A DNA stretch of 64,000 bases, from NCBI RefSeq assembly GCF_002954775.1, contig NZ_PJME01000019.1, positions 97,710 through 161,709 on the forward strand, written 5' to 3'. Positions 58,992 through 64,000 of the stretch are shown here, one piece after another (position 1 is the stretch's first letter; every line of letters starts with the position of its first letter). The notes beneath the pieces were generated by a model that worked only from the letters and a program-made list of their open reading frames with translations, ran no database searches and had not been told where the DNA came from. Source of the stretch: Streptomyces geranii (GTDB taxonomy: Bacteria; Actinomycetota; Actinomycetes; Streptomycetales; Streptomycetaceae). The position numbers and the translations under genes are program-made.

Positions 58992-59768
58992 GTGCGAAAC
59001 AGGGGGATGGCCGCCGTGTGTGCGGCGGCCATGGTGGGCATGTCGCTGCTCGTCACGGGGTGCGGGCAGCGGTACGCGGAGCCGTACGACAGTCTCGCGC
59101 AGGTGCCGGAGAAGCTCGCGGCGAACGGTACGACCATCACGGTCGGCGACCCGACCGCCGAGGTGACCGTGCACCTGTACGAGGACATGCGGTGCCCGTA
59201 CTGCGAGGAGTTCGAGACGGTCGGTGGCGGCCACGAACTCCAGCAGGCCGTGCTGAACCGCGAGGTGAAGGCCGAGTACACCCTCGCCTCCTTCCTCGAC
59301 GACCGGCTCGGCGGCAGCGGCTCGAAGAAGGCGGCCAACGCGCTGCGCGCCGCGCTGGAGGGCGACAGGTTCGCCGAGTACCACGAGGTGCTCTACGACA
59401 ACCAGCCCGAGGAGGAGGACGACGGCTTCACCGACGCCCGCCTCCTCGAACTGGCCGGTCAGGTCGACGGGTTGCGCACCCCGGCCCTCGAGTCGGCGGT
59501 GAAGACCATGAAGTACCGCGCCTTCGTGACCGACTCCGAGCGCGCCTACGAACGCGCCGGTACGGCGGAGGAGCAGAGCCGGGGGCAGGGTCCGGGCACA
59601 CCCACCGCCGTGATCGACGGCGTCAAGCTCCCCGAGGAGATCGGCGGGGCGCTGTACGACGGGAAGCTCTTCGGGGAGTTGCTGGAGGCGATCCGGGACC
59701 GCCCGGGGGAGTGGCAGGAGTACAAGGACTACAAGCCGCTCCCGGACCCCGAGGACTACGGCTACTGA
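58992..59768 (+). CDS. DsbA-like thioredoxin-fold lipoprotein
   Basis: 258-residue exported lipoprotein. The lipobox ends at Cys24 (LLVTGC). A DsbA-type thioredoxin fold follows, with active site Cys68-Pro-Tyr-Cys71 (MRCPYCEEFETVGGG), a helical insert, and cis-Pro strand GPGTPTAVIDG. It would oxidise or isomerise disulfides in exported proteins, possibly in balance with the TlpA-like lipoprotein and CcdA at 6-7 kb. The GTG at 58992 has GGGAGG upstream; an upstream TTG is less likely. Single gene. Confidence 0.88.
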   Translation: MRNRGMAAVCAAAMVGMSLLVTGCGQRYAEPYDSLAQVPEKLAANGTTITVGDPTAEVTVHLYEDMRCPYCEEFETVGGGHELQQAVLNREVKAEYTLASFLDDRLGGSGSKKAANALRAALEGDRFAEYHEVLYDNQPEEEDDGFTDARLLELAGQVDGLRTPALESAVKTMKYRAFVTDSERAYERAGTAEEQSRGQGPGTPTAVIDGVKLPEEIGGALYDGKLFGELLEAIRDRPGEWQEYKDYKPLPDPEDYGY

Positions 59769-59807
59769 GCCCGCGCCCTCTGTTGCCTCTGTGTCCTCAG
59801 TAGTTTC

Positions 59808-60458
59808 CTACGGTCTGCGGGCCATCAGGAACGCCTGCGGGGACGACTCCCCGACCTCCTCGTCCGCCTCCCGCACGGTCTGGGAGACGAGGGTGAAACC
59901 GGCGTCGGTCAGCAGACCGGCGATCGGGTCGGGGCGGCGGCGCAGGAAGTCCATGGACACGGGGTGCCCGAACGGCTGGTCGAGGTGCCTGGGCTCGTCC
60001 CCCACCTGGAAGCCGAGCAGCAGATAGCCGCCGGGTGCGAGCACGCGCAGGAACTCGCCGAAGAGGGCGGGCAGGCGTTCGTCCGGGGTGTGGATGGTCG
60101 AGTACCAGGCCACGACCCCGCCGAGCGACCCGTCCGCGAGGTCCAGCTCCAGCATCGAGCCCTGCTCGAACCGCAGCCCCGGGTTCTCCCGGCGGGCCAC
60201 CGCGAGCATGGACGCCGACAGGTCGAGCCCGAACACCGACAGCCCGAGCGAGTCGAGATACGCCGTGACCCGCCCGGGCCCGCACCCGAGGTCGGCGACC
60301 TGTCCGCCACCGCCCGCCGAACTCCGTACGAACTCCGCGAACGCGGCCATCACGGCCCGCTCCAGTGGTCGGCCCGCGCCCACGGAGCGGAAGTGGGCGG
60401 AGTAGTCCTCGGCGATGGCGTCGTAGAAGACGCGGGTGGCGGCGACGTAGTCGGTCAT
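59808..60458 (-). CDS. Class I SAM-dependent methyltransferase
   Basis: 216-residue methyltransferase: motif I VADLGCGPGRVTAYLDSLGL, motif II LDLSASMLAVARRENP, then GVVAWYSTIHTPDERLPALF and LAPGGYLLLGFQVGDE. It is of the Methyltransf_25/11 type seen with unknown small-molecule substrates. ATG 60458 gives MTDYVAATRVFYDAIAEDYS, the usual family start; an upstream GTG would add ten residues. Convergent with the DsbA-like gene. Confidence 0.9.
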   Translation of the reverse strand: MTDYVAATRVFYDAIAEDYSAHFRSVGAGRPLERAVMAAFAEFVRSSAGGGGQVADLGCGPGRVTAYLDSLGLSVFGLDLSASMLAVARRENPGLRFEQGSMLELDLADGSLGGVVAWYSTIHTPDERLPALFGEFLRVLAPGGYLLLGFQVGDEPRHLDQPFGHPVSMDFLRRRPDPIAGLLTDAGFTLVSQTVREADEEVGESSPQAFLMARRP

Positions 60459-60609
60459 GGGCAGGACCCTAGCCAGGGCCACTGACAACGCGTCCGGGGA
60501 GCGAGCGGAGGTAGGGAAAAGGCAGGAGCTCCGATGCCGGATGGCTCGGAGCTCCTTGGGTACTGCACACGTTCCGGATCAGAGTAATTGGCTCAGCAGA
60601 GCCGCCGAC

Positions 60610-60813
60610 TTAGATCGGGGTGACGTTCTCCGCCTGCGGGCCCTTCGGACCCTGCGTGACGTCGAAGGAAACCGCCTGGTTCTCTTCGAGGGAGCGGAAT
60701 CCGCTCGCGTTGATCGCGGAGTAGTGGACGAAGACGTCCGGGCCGCCGCCTTCCTGGGCAATGAAACCAAAGCCCTTTTCGGCGTTGAACCACTTCACGG
60801 TTCCGGTAGCCAT
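60610..60813 (-). CDS. Cold-shock protein (CspA/ScoF type)
   Basis: 67-residue OB-fold nucleic-acid chaperone. RNP1 is KGFGFIAQ (16-23) and RNP2 is VFVHYSAI, within MATGTVKWFNAEKGFGFIAQ and ENQAVSFDVTQGPKGPQAEN. ATG 60813 follows a very strong AAGGAGGG. The 5' leader is long and A-rich with hairpins, as is common for cold-shock genes. It is the equivalent of S. coelicolor scoF genes; the neighbourhood next to mqnA fits SCO4505. Confidence 0.95.
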   Translation of the reverse strand: MATGTVKWFNAEKGFGFIAQEGGGPDVFVHYSAINASGFRSLEENQAVSFDVTQGPKGPQAENVTPI

Positions 60814-60990
60814 AAGCCCTCCTTGGGCCCAAAGGGTTGCCCTGCTCCAGAACCTGCAAGGTGTAAACAAAAACTTGTAAACAACTGCATTCATCTGAAA
60901 ACGACGAGAGCCCGCGGTCACATGCTCCGCAGGCTCTGTACTGCAAGGGAAACCAAACTGCAACTTGCGGTGAGCTTAGCACTCGGGCAG
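60814..60990 (-). promoter_or_regulatory. Structured 5' leader of the cold-shock gene
   Basis: Between the cold-shock start and about 60990 the minus strand has a TTGGGCCCAA palindrome (60823-60832) overlapping the ribosome site, a GTAAACAA direct repeat (60863-60870, 60877-60884 on plus), and GAGCCCGCGG/CCGCAGGCTC as a nearly perfect 10-bp hairpin (60910-60938). These could mediate temperature-dependent translation; promoter not located with confidence. Confidence 0.45.
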
Positions 60991-61138
60991 GCGAAAGCAA
61001 TAGAGGGAAAGATCACGTCACCCGGACGTTTGAGAGGCGGCGCGCGGTCTTGACAACCGCAGGCCAGCAGTCGTGGGCGACGCTCGCCGGTGACCCCCAG
61101 GAGGGTGCGCCGGACCCCGCGAGGGTTAGCCTCGCGAG

Positions 61139-61987
61139 GTGGACAATTCTCGCACCCGGCCGCGCGTCGGCCACATCCAGTTCCTGAACTGCCTGCCCCT
61201 GTACTGGGGGCTCGCGAGAACGGGCACGCTCCTCGACTTCGAGCTGACGAAGGACACCCCTGAGAAGCTCAGCGAGCGCTTGGTGCGCGGCGAACTCGAC
61301 ATCGGGCCCATCACCCTCGTCGAGTTCCTCCGCAACGCCGACGACCTGGTCGCCTTCCCGGACATCGCCGTCGGCTGCGACGGCCCGGTGATGTCGTGCG
61401 TGATCGTCTCCCAGGTCCCGCTGGACCGCCTGGACGGCGCACGGGTGGCGCTCGGCTCGACCTCCCGCACCTCAGTACGCCTGGCGCAGCTGCTTCTGGC
61501 CGAGCGCTACGGCGTACAACCCGACTACTACACGTGTCCGCCCGATCTCAGCCTGATGATGCAGGAGGCGGACGCGGCGGTGCTGATCGGGGACGCGGCC
61601 CTGCGCGCCAACCTCCTCGACGGCCCGCGCTACGGCCTCCAGGTGCACGACCTGGGCACGCTGTGGAAGGAGTGGACCGGACTGCCGTTCGTCTTCGCGG
61701 TCTGGGCGGCGCGGAGGGAGTACCTGGACCGCGAACCGGCCCTCACCCGGAAGGTTCACGAGGCGTTCCTCGCCTCCCGCGACCTCTCCCTGGAGGAGGT
61801 CGGCAAGGTCGCCGAACAGGCGGCCCGCTGGGAGGAGTTCGACGCCCAGGTCCTGGAGCGCTACTTCACGACGCTCGACTTCCGCTTCGGCGGCCCGCAG
61901 CTCGCGGCCGTACGGGAGTTCGCCCGCCGGGTGGGCCCGACGACGGGCTTCCCGGCGGACGTGGAGGTGGCGTTGCTGGAGCCGTAG
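61139..61987 (+). CDS. mqnA: Chorismate dehydratase MqnA
   Basis: 282-residue enzyme that turns chorismate into 3-enolpyruvyl-benzoate, the first step of the futalosine menaquinone pathway. Signature text: VGHIQFLNCLPLYWGL (N-terminal strand with Asn), GELDIGPITLVEFLRNADDL, VALGSTSRTSVRLAQLLL and AAVLIGDAALRANL. The fold is periplasmic-binding-protein-like but cytoplasmic. GTG start at 61139 follows CTCGCGAG text with no obvious ribosome site. With mqnE and mqnL-P-M elsewhere in the window, five menaquinone genes are present. Confidence 0.95.
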   Translation: MDNSRTRPRVGHIQFLNCLPLYWGLARTGTLLDFELTKDTPEKLSERLVRGELDIGPITLVEFLRNADDLVAFPDIAVGCDGPVMSCVIVSQVPLDRLDGARVALGSTSRTSVRLAQLLLAERYGVQPDYYTCPPDLSLMMQEADAAVLIGDAALRANLLDGPRYGLQVHDLGTLWKEWTGLPFVFAVWAARREYLDREPALTRKVHEAFLASRDLSLEEVGKVAEQAARWEEFDAQVLERYFTTLDFRFGGPQLAAVREFARRVGPTTGFPADVEVALLEP

Positions 61988-62033
61988 GCTGCTGCTGGCC
62001 TGTCTGATGGTCTACGGGGGAGAGGTGGGGGCC

Positions 62034-63770
62034 ATGCAGCCGCTGGACGTCGGTGAGCCGACCGTGATCGGGCCCTACCGGCTGCTCGGGCGGCTCGGCT
62101 CGGGCGGGATGGGCCGGGTCTACCTGGGGCGCAGCGCGGGCGGCCGTACCGTCGCGGTGAAGATCGTGCACCCGCACTTCGCGCTCGACGAGGAGTTCCG
62201 GGCCAGGTTCCGCCGCGAGGTCGAGGCCGCGCGGCGGGTCGGCGGCGCGTGGACGGCGCCGGTCCTGGACGCGGACCCCGACGCCCCGGTGCCGTGGGTG
62301 GCGACGGCGTACGCGGCCGGTCCCTCCCTGACGGCCGCGGTCACGGGGGACGGCCCGCTGCCGGTGGATTCCGTACGGGCGCTGGGCGCGGGCCTCGCGG
62401 AGGCGCTGACGGCGGTGCACGAGCTGCGACTGGTCCACCGGGACGTGAAGCCGTCGAACGTCCTGCTGACCCTCGACGGCCCCCTCCTCATCGACTTCGG
62501 CATCGCGCGGGCGACGGACGGTACGGCGTCCCTGACGTCGACCGGCGTCTCGGTGGGCTCGCCCGGCTACATGTCACCGGAACAGATCCTCGGCAAGCCG
62601 GTCACGGGAGCGGCGGACGTCTTCTCGTTGGGCGCGGTGATCGCGTACGCGGCGACGGGCCGTTCCCCCTTCCCCGGCGACTCGTCGGCGGCCCTGCTCT
62701 ACAAGGTCGTGCACGAGGAGCCCGAACTCGGCGGCCTGGAAGGGGAGTTGCGGGAGGTGGCGGAGTCCTGCCTGACGAAGGACCCGTCCGCGAGACCGGC
62801 CCCCGGGGAGGTGGCCCGACGGCTCGCTCCGGAGGGGGCGGCGCGGTTGGTGGCGGGCGGGTGGTTGCCGGGGGCGCTGGTGGAGCGGGTCAGCAGGGAG
62901 GCGGTGGCGCTGCTGAACCTGGAGGTGTCGGAGGTATCGGCGGTCACGGAGGCGTCGGAAGTACCGGCGGAGGCGGACGTGCGGTTCGGTACGCCGGCTG
63001 TCGGGGTGGGGTCGGGGTCGGGGACAGGGACAGGAACGGGCGAGTTCGGTCCGCCGCCGGTGATGCCCCTGATGCCGGCGATGCCGGGGCCTCGGGGCGC
63101 GGAGCCCGACAAGGAGGCCGAGCCGTCCGACCGTACGCCTGGGAAGGTGTCCGTGAGCGTGGCGGCGACCTCGGCGCCGGTGGCCGGGGGGCGTGGCCGG
63201 AGGCTGAGCTGCACGGTCGCCCTCGCGGTGGCGGGCGCGCTGGCCGCGGTGACGCTGGGCTCGGCCTGGTTGTTCGACCTGCTGCCGGGCGACAGCAAGG
63301 AGGGGCGCGCGATCAGCGGCTCGGACTCGGCGGCCGACAGCGACTCCGGCCAGGCGGCGGGGAGCGCGGTGCCTAGCACGACGGCGAGTACGGTGCCGGA
63401 TCCGGCGAGCGGCACGGTGACGGTCCCGACGTCGTACGTCGGCACCTGGGAGGGCCCGGCTGTCGCGCTCGACGGGGCGCTGCCGATGGGGACGTTCCGG
63501 GTGACGGTCCGCAGGGTGGCGGTGGGCGAGGAACTGGGCACGTTCCGCCAGACCGACCAGATCGGCGGCATCTGCGACGACGTACTGATTCTTAAAGAGG
63601 TCACGACGACCCACCTGGTCGTGACGTCGATCGCCGAGAAGTCGAACAGGAACGTGTGCACGACGGGTTCCCACAGGGTGCTGCTGACGCCGGTTGGCGC
63701 CGATCTGAAGTACGAGACGGACAATCCGGAGGCGGGGGATCCGGTGGCTCAGATGTCGAAGGTGGAGTAG
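62034..63770 (+). CDS. Membrane Ser/Thr protein kinase
   Basis: 578-residue receptor-type kinase. GRLGSGGMGRVYLG is the glycine loop, Lys43 the ATP lysine, HRDVKPSNVLL the catalytic loop (Asp137), DFGIARA the DFG motif (Asp154) and GSPGYMSPEQ the activation-loop end. After a Pro/Gly/Ser-rich juxtamembrane region comes one transmembrane helix (VALAVAGALAAVTLGSAWLF, about 394-413). The external domain (~160 residues; TYVGTWEGPAVALDGALPMG) is not a PASTA domain. The ATG at 62034 has GGGGGAGAGG before it. The S. coelicolor gene downstream of mqnA is also a Ser/Thr kinase. Ligand and targets unknown. Confidence 0.93.
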   Translation: MQPLDVGEPTVIGPYRLLGRLGSGGMGRVYLGRSAGGRTVAVKIVHPHFALDEEFRARFRREVEAARRVGGAWTAPVLDADPDAPVPWVATAYAAGPSLTAAVTGDGPLPVDSVRALGAGLAEALTAVHELRLVHRDVKPSNVLLTLDGPLLIDFGIARATDGTASLTSTGVSVGSPGYMSPEQILGKPVTGAADVFSLGAVIAYAATGRSPFPGDSSAALLYKVVHEEPELGGLEGELREVAESCLTKDPSARPAPGEVARRLAPEGAARLVAGGWLPGALVERVSREAVALLNLEVSEVSAVTEASEVPAEADVRFGTPAVGVGSGSGTGTGTGEFGPPPVMPLMPAMPGPRGAEPDKEAEPSDRTPGKVSVSVAATSAPVAGGRGRRLSCTVALAVAGALAAVTLGSAWLFDLLPGDSKEGRAISGSDSAADSDSGQAAGSAVPSTTASTVPDPASGTVTVPTSYVGTWEGPAVALDGALPMGTFRVTVRRVAVGEELGTFRQTDQIGGICDDVLILKEVTTTHLVVTSIAEKSNRNVCTTGSHRVLLTPVGADLKYETDNPEAGDPVAQMSKVE

Positions 63771-63841
63771 GGGAGGGGAGAGGGGTGCGGGTGGCGGGGG
63801 TGGGTTTTCCTCGCCCCCGCCGCCCCTACCCGTTCCCATCC

Positions 63842-63860
63842 CTGGGGGCTGCGCCCCCAG
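63842..63860. terminator. Terminator after the kinase gene
   Basis: CTGGGGGC (63842-63849) and GCCCCCAG (63853-63860) pair perfectly with a TGC loop, about 70 bases after the kinase stop. GGGGGCTGCGCCCCCAGACC is, as I recall, a very common Streptomyces intergenic element. Confidence 0.8.
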
Positions 63861-63870
63861 ACCCCCGCTG

Positions 63871-63999
63871 TCGGCCTGAACGGCCTCGTCCTCAAACGCC
63901 GGACGGGCTGAGGGGTGCCGACCTGGGCTGCGAATGGTGCCGGCCGGGGCTTGGTCTTTTAGCCCGTCCGGCGTTTGAGGACAAGGCCCTTCAGGCCGA
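63871..63999. repeat. 39-bp inverted repeat (dispersed Streptomyces element)
   Basis: Bases 63871-63909 and 63961-63999 are reverse complements with two mismatches, separated by 51 bases. Each arm contains AGCCCGTCCGGCGTTTGAGG, a sequence I recall being repeated between genes across Streptomyces genomes. A long imperfect cruciform/terminator is possible at the window edge; the element may continue beyond it. Confidence 0.8.
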
Positions 64000-64000
64000 T

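Overview
The window is very GC-rich, with dense short-spaced genes, many GTG starts, start/stop overlaps (ATGA, GTGA, TGATG), Tat and lipobox signals, futalosine-pathway menaquinone genes and bacterial proteasome genes. Together these point to a Streptomyces chromosome. From memory, the order hemL / phosphatase / ccdA-resB-ccsB ... mqnL-mqnP-mqnM / AsnC / mqnE ... csp / mqnA / Ser-Thr kinase matches the core-chromosome stretch around SCO4469-SCO4507 of S. coelicolor. I see no secondary-metabolite cluster, prophage, insertion sequence, tRNA, rRNA or CRISPR array. Several small accessory insertions break up the core order.

Layout. 0-2.4 kb: accessory YdcF-like and WbqC-like genes, then a conserved hypothetical gene whose N-terminal part looks frameshifted. 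2.7-10.6 kb: hemL, a histidine phosphatase, a NodB-like lipoprotein and the complete System II cytochrome c maturation set (TlpA/ResA-type lipoprotein, CcdA, ResB, CcsB), ended by a perfect 21-bp terminator. 10.6-16 kb: an ECF sigma/CU044_5270-type pair, then a membrane-anchored periplasmic-binding-protein-like receptor coupled to a STAND-like P-loop ATPase. 16-19 kb: a 2OG-Fe(II) oxygenase and a fungal-FCY1-like cytosine deaminase, divergent from a PucR regulator. 19-27 kb: a GNAT enzyme, an LRV-repeat protein, a double-MerR regulator divergent from a DrrC-type UvrA, a stand-alone second proteasome beta subunit and a large HTH protein. 27-37 kb: accessory zone with a DUF7848 protein, decayed DUF5753/DUF397 remnants, a Uma2 protein, an ECF42 sigma/DGPF pair, a DrrAB-type ABC exporter, a DUF4097 protein and its RHH regulator with an unusual operator array, a secreted protein broken by an amber codon, a DUF574 methyltransferase and a tandem paralogue pair. 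37-41 kb: an AT-rich island leading into a TTA-containing acyl-CoA oxidase, then an NCS1 permease. 41-47 kb: mqnL, mqnP, mqnM and mqnE with a rhomboid protease and an AsnC regulator. 47-53 kb: GNAT, DUF4229, TetR, MaoC and FadD genes (probable acyl-CoA metabolism regulon). 53-64 kb: DUF6817, a Ceo-family dehydrogenase, an RHH/PIN toxin-antitoxin pair, SMI1/KNR4, a Tat-exported KstD-like flavoprotein, a DsbA-like lipoprotein, a methyltransferase, a cold-shock protein, mqnA and a Ser/Thr kinase, ending in a 39-bp inverted repeat.

Functionally the core genes serve respiration: haem precursor supply (hemL), cytochrome c maturation, and menaquinone synthesis (mqnA, E, L, P, M). The points most worth a second look are the helical-phase operator array of the RHH regulator at 34.1 kb, the extra proteasome beta subunit with intact catalytic residues, the receptor/STAND-ATPase pair with its tandem promoter-proximal repeats, a predicted ECF42 promoter, and the bldA-type TTA codon in the acyl-CoA oxidase.
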